Shown piece after piece: positions 34,236 to 44,922 of a stretch of DNA of 64,000 bases; the first letter of the stretch is position 1; the number at the start of each line of letters is the position of its first letter. The position numbers and the translations under genes are program-made. The stretch lies in the NCBI GenBank assembly GCA_001600615.1, contig BCKK01000002.1, positions 3,364,830 to 3,428,829 on the forward strand, read 5' to 3'. Origin of the DNA: Dioszegia crocea. Lineage: Eukaryota; Basidiomycota; Tremellomycetes; Tremellales; Bulleribasidiaceae. A model generated the notes under the pieces. It was not told the DNA's origin, did not search any database, and was given only the letters and a program-made list of their open reading frames with translations.

Positions 34236-37200
34236 ATGGGCTTATTCACTCGATTTCGGACCCCATCCGGCTCCAACTCTGCCCCTTCATCCTCGTCTAA
34301 TGGCCGATCTACAACTCCCGCACCGCCCTCTCGTGTCCATCCCGACCTGCCCAATCCCACTTCATCCCGGCCCTCAACGCGCCAATCGTCATACCTCGAT
34401 TCAGCGGACGATGGTACCACGCCCCGAGCTAAGGACAAGGAAAAGCGGGGATTTGGGTGGAAAGGCAAAGCGAAGGCAGATGTGGGTGGACGACCATATG
34501 AGGAACAGCAATTCCCTGGTCCTGCCGGTCCATCTGCGTACACAGCCCCTGTGAACGCACAAATGACTGGCACACCGACAGGGGACAGACGGGCGAAGGG
34601 CGAAAAACGCATCACAGCCATATTCCATCCTCATCCTCCTCCCGAACCATACAACAATCATCCCGGGCCCCGCGCAACGACACCCTCGAATTTCAGTGAC
34701 CTTCAATATCCGACTCCGGCCTCGCCGATCTCCCCTCGGTCAGATCGGACTGTCCATAGCGGATCGACCGAACGTGGAAAGGCACGTACGATGTCTGACG
34801 AATTCATGAAGGATGGTGGAGCGCTAGGACGGTTGATGTTTGAGAAGGGACCGGCGGCGAAGAAGAGGGATGTTCCAAGTTGGTTAGTGGGCAGTGCGGG
34901 AAGTGGGAGTGGGGAAGATTCGGAATTTGATTTGATGCGGGATAGGGAGAGAGCAAGTATGGACTTGGGCAGGGGTTCGGCACAACCTTCAAACTATCCT
35001 ACAATCTCGCCTAGTATATCAGCCCCAGCGGGTTTCTTCACAGATTACAATCGGCCACCACCACAACCTGCCGAAGAGCCACCACGGCAGAATCGATTCC
35101 CTCCCGTGCCGATCCGGAAATCTTCGATCGACCCATTACCGCGCGTTCCGAGGGACGACATGGATGATAGATATGGGCAAGGATCGGCGATTTCGGACGG
35201 GGAGGATGAGGGTCTTGTGGATGTGACTAAAGAGGCTGGAGGTGCGAAGATGGGAAGGTTTTGGGGTGTCAAGGGTCGGAGAGCGTCCAAGGCTGGTGAA
35301 CTTGACAGTAGTGCCGCTTCTGGGTCTAGGGTATGTCCAAACGGTGCTCAGCCAGGCAACCAAGCTGACTTTAACAAGCCCCCATCTCCCACACCGCGCA
35401 AACCGAATGCTCTACCTCCAGTGTCTACCCGAGGCTTTCCCTCGGGGCCGACTTCACCGACACCTCGGAAATCTTCTCTTCCACCTCCACCACCACCTAA
35501 AAACCCGACCACGGCCGTCTCTCCTAATATCCCAGACCAATCCCTTCCTCCTGTTTCATCCACCGCTCGGCCGCCGAACCCTTACCCAAATCTCCGTCGT
35601 CCATCCTCGTCATTCTTCTCCAACCCCTTCGCTCGGACAACATCCCGCACTTCCATCTTCACAGATATGGAATCGCCTGTAGTGGATGACGGATCATTCC
35701 AGCTCAAGGGTTTCCGGCACGTTTCGGGAATGAGTCAGATGGATGCTCCGACTGTGGCGCAAGGATCAGATCCCAATGTTTCTGTTCTAGGTTTAGCAGA
35801 CCTAAGCATGGCTAGCAGTCCCACTGCTATCGACACCTCGGACCATGATGACAAGTGGGACCTCCCACCGCCCACTCGACCATCCATTACGCGGCCTTCC
35901 TCCTCTGCGTCAGTCCGCACCCTGGACTCGCAAGACTCGCCGAAAGTCTCCGTTGCAGCCTTCAAGAAGGGGATTCGGAGACCTAGCGAAGGTCCGGGCG
36001 TACACGAAGGCTCAAAGTCTGCGTTGGACGACGACGACGATGTACCCCTTGGTGTACTTAATAAGGGCTTCGCTCGGGCTAAATCCTCCCTCTCGCTTTC
36101 CGATCAAGCACAGTCATCATTTGATATTCCCAAAATATCCCCAGCATTGCCTGCCTCACCTTCGATGGGCGAGATAAGCCGTCCTTCTTCGCAATTCACA
36201 CCTTCGCCTCGCGTGGCTCAGCTTTCACAACCGCCCTCACGGGAACCATCTCCGAGACCAGGGGTCATGCGGACTCACTCCCCTGCTCTAGGGCCCCGTC
36301 CGATGCCGAATGGACATCAGCGGAATGGTGGTGGATCGGGCGGGTTCGTGGTCCGCAGTGCGCAGTCAACACGGAGCACAGTGTCCATCGATAGTCAGCG
36401 GGGCGGAGCGTGGTCGCCCGGCGCAGACATATCGAGGTCTGCGTCGCCCCTGGTTGTCGATAGTCTCGCGGGGACAGAAGAGGTCATTGTCAGTCCGGTA
36501 GAAACCGAGAGGGCAGGCGATCACGCGATTGGGTCGAACGGATCATACTTCGCCTCCCAAATCGAGCATGTACCCGTCGTCCCTGCTCAACAAGCCATCT
36601 CCCCTCCCCTACCGCCATTGTCTGCGGGCATAACGGAACGTAACGTCAATCTCCCCTCCGGACCCCAATCCCAGCTCAACAACATTACGAAACAACCCCT
36701 ACGAAACCTTGAACCGGGATTACACGATCTTGTCCTCCCCCCTCGTCCTTCTGAAATGAATGACGATCCCCCCAANCCCCAAGCTCGTCCCGCCTCTCGT
36801 CAACGCACATCCTCCGCTGACTTCACCCGTCGACTCTCCAGCTTCCTCGTTCCTGCTACGGCTTCGAATCCGATCCCGGATGAGAAGGAGGACGGGTTTG
36901 ACCCCGCTCTCGTCGTCAAGTCCATGAAGGCTTTCTCGGATGAGCCTGCACCCATCTCTCCTACAATAAACGGACCGAGTGGCGGGAGACCAAGTCTTCA
37001 ATCTCGATTGGGGCAAGTTGCGGGTGGAACGGGAGGCACTGGGGTCAAACCGACTGTGGCCCGGATCGAGACTGATCTTCCACCTGCGAGGGGAAATGGC
37101 GTCAAGTCACCCGCTAGTGATACGACGACTACGCCTACGATGGGTGTGCAGCCAACCAGGCCCGCTAGCAGCTTCATGCAGACCAGGAAGGTGAAAAAGG

Positions 37201-39454
37201 GCACAAAGAGCCGAGCGGTCAGTGGGAAAGGAGGGAAGAAGGAGGGATGGTCGTCCAGCGAGTCAGATGAGGAGGACGATTACTCCCACGAGACACACAC
37301 CAACAAAGAGGAGAAGGAGCATGTACCCGAGTCATCTTTCCGTAAACCCGTCGGACCGCGTACACCTCCACATACCGTTAAACCGATCGCTACGGCACTT
37401 TCTCCGACTGTGCCGATAAACGGCGTCAAACCCGCACCGATAAATACCCAATTCACTTCTGCCGAGGACTCCGGAGATGATTCTTCCAGTGAAGAAGAAA
37501 CCCTCGCTGTCATTCGTAATCGGGCGTCGAAGTCCACTTTGGCGCTCGGAACATATGCGTCAACATATGGCGGTGCGGCTTCTGCTTCCACGTCCGGAGT
37601 CCAAACTCAGCCCCCTGGGTCGATCCGCGGGATCCGATCGCCTAGCAGTCCCAATCTTACCCTGAGCCCACCGGCGTCAATATTGAAACTGCCGTCAGGC
37701 CCAGACTCTAAACCACCGCTCTCAGCATCGTCTGGCTGGAATACTGGCCACACCGGTGCCGAAGCGGGACTTCGATCTCCACCTAAAGCCACCATACCGG
37801 CAAATGGACCGGGTTACGGTCCGCCCAAGAAAGGCCTCTCCCCTCCTACTCTACATTCGTCCAAAAATTTACCCAGTCCAGGATCGTCTGGCTCGATCGC
37901 ACCCCCTCGTCGTAGCCCGCTGAGCCAAAGCGTATCGTCTACTCAGCTCAGTCACGAGGCTTCGCCACCTCGTACTGCTCCAGCCCCTGCGGCTGCCGCA
38001 CCTGCCCAGCCGACCGCGTCCGCTTCGCCTGCGTCGAGCCAAAGTGGGCTAACAGGAGATAGCCTGTTGCAGCCCGTAACGCCTAGGGAATCTTCCGTGG
38101 GCGCGAAGAGTAGGGTTGTAGTGCAGGATGCTGGAAAGATTGCGGGACACGGCAGGGCGGAGAGCCGGGATTCTTCATCTCAGCCTGTGAGTTGCTTGTT
38201 TCATACGATTGTCTGGACCAAAAAGCTGACAATCAAGTCAAATGGGTATGGAGGTGGGCAAGTCAGCTCAAGTAACTCCATGTCATCCATGTCGCCCTCG
38301 ACCGAAGAACGACAAAGACGCTTCTCGCAGACATCCATGCCCGTCCTTGCGCCTCAAATTGCTCCTCAGGCTTTCGGGGGTCAGTCACAGCAATACCAGG
38401 CCAATATGGACCCAGCAGCTATCAGGTGAGCTTTGTGGTCCATTGTACCGCGCACAATATAGCTAACCCCAGCAGGAATCTGATGAAGCAACAATGGCAA
38501 GCGCAATTTATCGCCGCAGCCTATCAAGCCGCCGAGGAAGAATGGGAGCGTGCATCATCTGTTGGTGGTGCTGGAGCTGGAATGATGGGCGGGAGCGAAT
38601 CTGGTCAATCGGCCTACTCGGCTTTCGCTGCTGGGCCGGCTGGGCAGGGGATGATGGGCATGGGAATGGGGATGCCTCCGATGCCTGGGTACGGATACGG
38701 GTATCCTCAAATGGGGATGGGGATGCCTGGCTATATGCCACCACCTGGGAATTACGGGATGCAGGGAATGGGCGGATATTCCCCTTTCCCACCCGGTGGC
38801 CAGGCGCAGGGACAACAGGGTCAAGGGATGTACAGTTATGCCCCCGGCGCCCAATCTGTCCATGGAGGTAATTTCGGCCCCGCCGTTCCTCAACAACAGG
38901 CCTTCCAACAACCCTACCAGTTGCAGTACCAGCAATACTTGCAGCAACAACAGCATTTCATGCAATCCCAACAACAACCATATCAGCAATACCCCCTAAC
39001 AGCCGATCCCACCATGTATGGATCTTCTCCCGTTCCCCAACCTATTCAACCCCGGCCTCAATCTCAGGTATCATCTGATTCTGCCGCTGGTCCGATCCGT
39101 CAACGGCCCCGAGCGTCATCCCGGGCTCTATCGTCTCATCCCCTCATTGGGATAGATGAGCATTCGACCAATCCCGGTGCTTCATCCAAGCGCGGTCCGC
39201 CCCCCTCGGCCGGAGTGAAGCATCGGGCTTCGAGCTATAATCTAGCTGGGGCTGCTTCGGGCGGGATGAGATCGGGCATGTCCACTTCAGGCTCCATGGC
39301 GGGTTTGAGCTCTTCGGGCGGGAATGGGAATGGTGGGATGTCGGCTGCTCAGCCACCGCCTACGAGTTGGAGGAGGAGTACGAGTGAGTGGGGAGGCGAG
39401 GCGGCGAATACCGCGCCGGGACAGAGGAAGTCTAGGGGTGGGTTCGCGTCGTAG
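34236..39454 (+). CDS. Very large disordered Ser/Pro-rich protein with a prion-like C-terminus
   Basis: Starting at ATG 34236 (MGLFTRFRTPSGSNSAPSS), the frame stays open for 4.2 kb. Removing three likely introns (35331-35378, 38186-38236, 38426-38475) gives 1689 residues. The first two introns have no stop and a length divisible by three, so the exon and retained-intron readings are both open. The protein is mostly low complexity: Ser/Pro/Thr/Arg-rich to about residue 1380, with many SPTPRK-, RKSS- and SPxR-like sites that could be phosphorylated. It then has a short helical segment (LMKQQWQAQFIAAAYQAAEE), a Gly/Met/Tyr-rich stretch (MGMGMPPMPGYGYG) and a Gln-rich stretch (QQYLQQQQHFMQSQQQP). 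I do not recognise the family or function. An undetermined base at 36776 leaves one residue unknown. Confidence 0.8.
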
Positions 39455-39779
39455 GGCTGTGTTGTTGAAGGGGGAAGGCGCGATTGTGCTGTTGGTTTTC
39501 GTCGTTGTTCAAATCGATGTGCTGGACATTTAGATACTTTGTTGCTATAACGCTTTACCTTTGCCATAATTCTATAACATTAATGCAGCATAGTTGTTTT
39601 CCGTATCGCCTCTTGACCTCATAAATGGACATGTTGACAGTAGCAACGCGAACAGCAAGTGCATATTCACATCCATGACTGACTAAATAAAGGTTACAAC
39701 CAAGATCTAAACTTTTCCACTTGAACAATCCGCATAATCATCCTCCGTTAATCTTTGCCACTCAGCAACTCCTCACACC
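39455..39779. other. Convergent intergenic region
   Basis: This 325-bp AT-richer gap lies between two genes ending toward each other. It holds only 3' ends as far as I can see. Confidence 0.5.
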
Positions 39780-42283
39780 TTACAGCTCAATAAGCAGCGC
39801 CTCCTCCTTTTCCTTCTTCTCAATCCCCTGACCCTGAGCTTGATTCTGATAATCAAACTCGGATTGTGGCGCATCGGGAAATACAGCCGCGGGGGCAGGA
39901 GGGAAGGATGTATCGTAATAAACGTGCTGAGGTGGCTGCTGGGCATACTGCTGTTGCTGCAGCTGGGGATGTTGTTGCTTCTGTGGGGAAGTCCGAGGTG
40001 AGTTATAGCCACCCGGAGGCGCGCTAGGCAGTCCATTTGGAGGTAAGGCCGAAGTGGCACTCGCTGGGGAAGCGATGGGATGGGTGGACATATCGACAGG
40101 GGGAGCAGAAGTAGGGGCAGGAGAAGGAGCGGGGACAAAGTGTGCCGCCGATGGATTCAGACCAGTCTGCTCGGAGGGGTATTGCGGATGGGCATATGAC
40201 GCGCTGGTGTGGCGCTGAAGGGGTACGTTTGGTGCAGACGCGGAAGATACGGAACGGACCGAGGAGTGACGCTCAAGTGCAGGTTGGGAGGGGTATTGGG
40301 GATGCTGGGCATGTTGATATTGTTGCTCGAACTGTTTCCTTAATGTTGGGTCATTATAAGCCGGGTTGAAGCCCGGATCAAGGGAGTTCCAGGGCCCGGG
40401 GGCGTTAGGATATGGGTGCGCTTGCCCGTAGACTGCCTGCTGGTGCTCCTGAGGCTGATTGGGATAGACCTGCGCCTGGCCCGGTGTAGGCATAGCGGGA
40501 TATAAGGACGGAGCGGCAGGGGTAGATGTGGGCTGATAGGTCTGTTGAGGGGGAGGGGCGTAGTATCCATTTGACTGGGGCTGGGGGGCGTAGCGGGGAT
40601 CATATGCGGTGTGGGATTGGGCTTGGGGCTGATATGGGTTGTAGTGACCATACGACTGTTGTTGATGTTGAGCGTATTGGCGCTGTTGTTGCTCTTGGAG
40701 CTTTTGCGCATTGTACGCTTGTTGACCATCTAGGATATTGCCATATAGCCCAATTGCCTGGGATAACTTATCCTGCATCTCCGCTAGCATTTCTGAGAAG
40801 AGATCAGCTTTTGCTCACCATCGAAATCAGTAGTAGGCCAACTCACGCTGCTTTGTCGTCTTCTCATCTACGTTCCGATGCAGTTTCCCCCCTATCCCGT
40901 ATGCCTGCTCATACAGTACATGGGCGTGCGGGAATCGACGAAGATCGCGCTCGCCATACGCTGCCATCTGATCGAGCGTATTTGAGAATGTGAGGATAGT
41001 CTCTGTCTCACGAGGCGCCAGATCGAACGTGGGTAGAGGCTATCAAGTCAGATCCACGGTCTTGACCCATGGGACACACGTCTGAACTCACCTTGTACTC
41101 TGGCTCATCATATCCGTTAGGCGCACTCGGCCTCGCCCTCTCCGCATCCCTCAAACTCGCCTCAATAGCCATCCTCAATTCCTCATCATCATCCTCGACT
41201 GTCTGACGCGTACGGGCCAAAGGCGGTTCGCTACCCATCCCAACCGAAGGTCCAGCCTCCTTGCTATCCGCCAAAGAAGCCTCTATCGCCCTCTGCAAAT
41301 CTGCATCAAAGTCCTCTCTACTTCGCATCGTTCGGCCGGTCGGTACGGCCGGTGCTGGACCTGCCGCGCCTGCCGACAATTTGCCACCGCCGCATTTTAC
41401 AAAGCAGGAATCACATACTCGGACGGGTGTCGTGATTCCGAATAAGGGAAGGGGGAGCGTTTTGGATGAGCACGCCTGATCGAAGACAAGCCCACAATTT
41501 CGGCAATGGTGTTTCCGATTCGTAAATGTGAAAGCGGTGCGGCAACGCATGCAGACGTCCGAATCTTGCCATTGGGGCGCGGTGGTGGTGGTCAGAAGGT
41601 GGGATGAGGTTTGAGCGGGTGGTGGAGGGAAGTCGACGCCTGATTTGTCAGTTGATTTTGTACAGTTGAGGACTAAGACGTACCAGAGCCCTTAAGCTCA
41701 TTGTAGACATCCACAAAGAAGGCTAATTCGCGCTTGGGTTGGAAAGCAATCGCCCATGACTGGAAGTATTTGATAGCCATCTGCCTAGCCTCTGGGCTGG
41801 TTGTCTGAACTATAAGCTCATACCGCAGGCTTGATAGGCGTTGAGCTTACAGGAGCTTTGATGATCCTCGACATTTCATCAACGAACTCCTTGCTAGCGA
41901 TCTCGCCCAAGAAGTGGTCGCCACCATTCTTGATACATGTATCGACGAGCTACGACATGAGCTGATTGCCCGAATTGTGCCTCCGAGTTCGAGTCAGCTC
42001 ACCCCGATAGCATACATCTGCACTCTGCCATTGGTGCTTCCGACTCGCCGCTTCAGACTCTGCATGGCTGGTTTAGGCAGGACCGCCTTTGAGCGAATCA
42101 TATCCGTCACCTCGAGCGAATCGGCAATGTTCTCCGATTGCGGATAGGGCAGATTGAGGGGGGAGCATGCTTTCTCTGTATTCAGGTGAGCCACAGACAA
42201 TGCTACAGGGCATATATTGTTGCCTTACCAACTAGCTCTTCGTACAAAGGATTGGTGCTCGAGCCCCAACCGAGCCACGACAT
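39780..42283 (-). CDS. VPS27: ESCRT-0 subunit VPS27/HRS
   Basis: Multi-exon minus-strand gene from ATG 42283 ([18 protein letters not shown]) to 39780. The VHS domain covers about residues 10-150 ([50 protein letters not shown]). The FYVE zinc finger has the signature RKHHCRNCG and ends in RVCDSCF, so it should bind phosphatidylinositol 3-phosphate on endosomes. Two ubiquitin-interacting motifs follow ([30 protein letters not shown]). The last 330 residues are Gln/Pro/Tyr-rich. There are PSAP motifs ([20 protein letters not shown]) of the kind that bind the UEV domain of ESCRT-I VPS23, and the very end, ALLIEL, resembles a clathrin box. Vps27 sorts ubiquitinated cargo into multivesicular bodies. 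The set of features is complete. Confidence 0.95.
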
Positions 42284-42643
42284 CTTGATCTGAGAGGAAA
42301 ATCCAAGTGGATATACTTTCCATAGGCCAGTGGGCGGGCTGCGGCTATTGTAGGAGCTGTGCGTGTGAGAATTGAATGATGATTGAGTGCAGAGGTATGC
42401 TGCACCAGTACAGCTGGCTGGCTGGCTCGGCGGCGGCGGAGATCGCTCTCGTCACCCTCGGACTTCGCCGACAGGCTTTGCTTCCGAAACACTCGTCGAC
42501 GCTGTTGCTATAATGCCGCAAATCTCCGGGACGGTTTACCTATCTTTCAACCACAGGTTAATCCGTCAAAAGGCAAGACAACCCGCCAGCTCCAGTGCGT
42601 CAGTATCCCTCTTCTCCTCATCCGCGCAGCAGCGCTACACAGA
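42284..42643. promoter_or_regulatory. Divergent promoter region, VPS27 / lineage-specific gene
   Basis: This 360-bp region lies between the VPS27 start and the next plus-strand gene. It contains the first copy of the 22-bp repeated motif at 42510-42531, 134 bp before the ATG at 42644. Confidence 0.45.
42510..42531 (+). repeat. 22-bp motif, copy 1 (CCG-N8-CGG core)
   Basis: ATAATGCCGCAAA, then TC, then TCCGGGA. It differs from copy 2 at one position. The core CCG and CGG are eight bases apart, a spacing type used by Zn2Cys6 regulators. Confidence 0.7.
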
Positions 42644-43308
42644 ATGTTTCAGCACACGCCGCCCCCACCCGAGGGCCATGTCTACGGCCTAATTGCCTAT
42701 TGCAACTGCAACGCCGAGAGACGAAGCCCATCTGATCCCATCGCAATCCCTCTCGATCACCCATGCTTTCAAATTGCACCTGCTCCAGTCTCAGCCCTCA
42801 TCGATGTGGACACACCAAGCACACCCAAACCTCCACCCCTGCCATCCGACGAAATTCCGCACCATGCCCATCCGTCGACCTCCTACCCCCCATCCCTTCT
42901 CACTTGTCAAGCGCTTTGGCAAATGGGTTGTACACCTCTACAGCCGAGTTCATCATGCTGGCAACCACCCGGAAGATGTCCCTCTCACTCGGATCGACCG
43001 TGCCTACTTGGATGATTACATCCTTGCGCTGGAGGATTGGATCAAGAGACTTGGTGTCAGCGAGCAGGCCTTCAGTAGGGTGAGCATATCTCTTTGGCGC
43101 CACTTACCTGTAGCGCTCTTTCACCATTCGAGCCGAGATCGAGAAGGCACATTACTCCCTAGTAGACCCCAAGTCATGCGACGAGTGTCTTTACCACGAG
43201 CGAGAGTGTTGTTACATTCCTGGGTATGGCGATAGGACATGCTGTGACTGTCGTATCAAGGCTACCGGTTGCTACGAGCACGGTAGTCCGAGGGACCGTA
43301 GGTATTAG
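42644..43308 (+). CDS. Lineage-specific hypothetical gene, possibly broken, with Cys-rich end
   Basis: ATG 42644 opens a frame (MFQHTPPPPEGHVYGL) whose first 50 residues resemble the protein encoded at 44386. Shared features are PEG near the start, ERR, an I-x-I-x-L-x-H-x-CF pattern and AP-[VI]-SA-[LM]-I. After about 42800 that frame becomes proline-rich and stops near 43013. The best coding frame switches to one reading FGKWVVHLYSRVHHAG and DRAYLDDYILALEDWIKRLG. After a possible 34-nt intron (43080-43113) it reads KSCDECLYHERECCYIPGYG and RTCCDCRIKATGCYEHG, ending at TAG 43308. The cysteine spacing (C-x2-C...CC...CC-x-C...C) suggests a zinc-binding element. I could not build a fully convincing splice model. 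It may be a real three-exon gene or a decaying copy. Confidence 0.4.
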
Positions 43309-43451
43309 AGGTATCTAGCGTCAGTATGCAAATTGATACAGGTTTTAGAAATCTATTGTCAGTATGCAGAATGATGCATCATACCAAAGAGATTTGTCAC
43401 CATTCTGGAATGACCAGTTGGAACTTTAGAAGGGGTTGAAGGGGACCCGAG

Positions 43452-43473
43452 ATAATGCCGCAAAACTCCGGGA
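43452..43473 (+). repeat. 22-bp motif, copy 2 (CCG-N8-CGG core)
   Basis: ATAATGCCGCAAA, then AC, then TCCGGGA, with 21 of 22 bases as in copy 1. It lies 144 bp after the end of the preceding gene. Confidence 0.7.
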
Positions 43474-43807
43474 CTTTCAGCGGCCCGGCCGCAAGTTCAA
43501 TCCTATCGATGAGCACATTGGAATTCCCCGGGGCTGAAGAGTGAGTTAGGTCCTGAATTTTGACTTGCACCTCAGATTCTCAGTATCCATCGGATACACG
43601 CTCATTTCTCCCATGGTCAGTCGCCAAGTAGTCGCCGGCGCCTCCTGGTTTCGCATCCCTAGTTATCGATCGCCGCAGAGGCAAGTCGGGGCAAAGGACT
43701 CGAAGCCTCAGTATCCCTGCATCGCCCCCTTCCAACAATGGCTCGCGTTGAGTCCTATAACGTAGAAGTGTGTCCACTCTGAATTTGGGGCGCTTCGAGG
43801 GACTGCG

Positions 43808-43868
43808 GCAGCGAATGGCATGATCCCGCACCAGGTCGGGGACGACCTGGTGAGAAGCCGACCGCTGC
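43808..43868. other. Composite stem-loop
   Basis: A perfect 10-bp stem, CACCAGGTCG (43829-43838) with CGACCTGGTG (43843-43852), closes a GGGA loop of GNRA type. It is enclosed by GGC/GCC (43817-43819 with 43857-43859) and by GCAGCG/CGCTGC (43808-43813 with 43863-43868). No open frame explains it. Confidence 0.5.
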
Positions 43869-44187
43869 GGGGATGGGCAGAAGGGTAATAATATCGACAC
43901 CTTCGTCAGGTGATCTAAGCGATATGTTGAGGGGGTTGGGCATATAATTGAGATCGATCGGGGGGCAACGGGGTGCTATGTTACTGGACTGACATTGTGC
44001 GCATGCAGCAGCGAGTACAGCTACGGCGTTCCTAAATGGAGCGAGCATGCGGGGATGCGTTCGGAGAGGCCTGTTCCTGCCATAGTTGTTGTGAACTACA
44101 TCTTCCTTGATGCGCAAAGATGCTCGAACACCTCTGCAGATCCACAGGTCATGTACAGTCCCCAAAATGCCTTGGAGACGGCGGGAG

Positions 44188-44209
44188 ATAACGCCGCAAA
44201 TGTCCGGGT
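44188..44209 (+). repeat. 22-bp motif, copy 3 (CCG-N8-CGG core)
   Basis: ATAACGCCGCAAA, then TG, then TCCGGGT, with 19 of 22 bases as in copy 1. It lies 198 bp before the ATG at 44386. Confidence 0.65.
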
Positions 44210-44385
44210 TACCGACGACGATTCGACGACGGTCAACTGAAACGTCAAGGAATGTGACGGCATCTTACGGCATATTTCCCGATTCGGGTTTCGGACGGTT
44301 TCAGAATTCAGCTGACTGGATGACTGGACTGGAGAACATTCCAGAATTACTTGTCAACCATCCATCCGCCTCTCCCGTCACCAAA

Positions 44386-44922
44386 ATGTCCTCGACCTCC
44401 AAAGACCTCCCCACCGCTCCCGAAGGCCAGATCCGAGCCGTCCTCCTCCCCTGTGACGGCGAAAGACGAGCGACCTTCGAATCCATCACAATTTCGCTCA
44501 ACCACGAGTGCTTCGACCTCCCCGCAGCCCCCATCTCAGCCATGATTGGCTTTCCCATCGTAGTCTACAAGACCAACTCTCTACCTCTCTCTGTCCCCCG
44601 CGGAACACTAGACAACCAAATTGCTACTTTCCTCCAGATCGACCCCGACTCGGGTTTCGCTGCGCCTGTCTGGCAGAACAATGTGGGCACGTGCATTATT
44701 GCGCGGAAGGATAAGAAACCACTGGACGTTCGCCATTTCGAGGCGGTGTGGATGTACAATGATAGGATGCTTGATATATTTGGGGATGGTTTGACGGGCC
44801 AGGAACTGAGGGATGACGGGTGGCAGACCAAGGACCACTTCGTCAACTGGTTTGAGTCGTATTCGGAGGCGCAGGTCATGAATGGCCGGGAGGAATTCGG
44901 GTCTATGCCTCCTCTGTTCTAA
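44386..44922 (+). CDS. Lineage-specific hypothetical protein (intact member of the pair)
   Basis: Single frame from ATG 44386 (MSSTSKDLPTAPEGQIRAVL) to TAA 44922, 178 residues. The same frame is open upstream with another ATG near 44320, but the chosen start leaves the same short lead before PEG as in its relative at 42644. The protein is soluble-looking, with ITISLNHECFDLPAAPISAM, a stretch containing DNQIATFLQIDPDSGFAAP, and the C-terminal FEAVWMYNDRMLDIFGDG and DHFVNWFESYSEAQ. No signal peptide, membrane helix or zinc motif is seen. I do not recognise a function. The stop codon is followed directly by GTGAGT, the start of a likely 3'-UTR intron. Confidence 0.7.
   Translation: MSSTSKDLPTAPEGQIRAVLLPCDGERRATFESITISLNHECFDLPAAPISAMIGFPIVVYKTNSLPLSVPRGTLDNQIATFLQIDPDSGFAAPVWQNNVGTCIIARKDKKPLDVRHFEAVWMYNDRMLDIFGDGLTGQELRDDGWQTKDHFVNWFESYSEAQVMNGREEFGSMPPLF

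Larger units (their letters stand above)
43309..44385. other. Gene-poor interval with repeated motif and hairpins
   Basis: This 1.08-kb stretch has no supported gene; the longer frames on either strand start with GTG or TTG only. It carries motif copies 2 and 3, the palindrome GCGGCC-C-GGCCGC at 43480-43492 and a strong composite stem-loop at 43808-43868. It includes the promoter of the gene at 44386. Confidence 0.5.

Noticed and set aside
34166..34706. Minus-strand frames overlapping the start of the large disordered protein
   Set aside because: They are low-complexity shadows of the plus-strand coding sequence without family features.
43755..44165. 136-codon minus-strand frame
   Set aside because: It starts only at TTG, has no ATG near the start, no splice context and no recognisable motif, and it overlaps the motif copies and the stem-loop.
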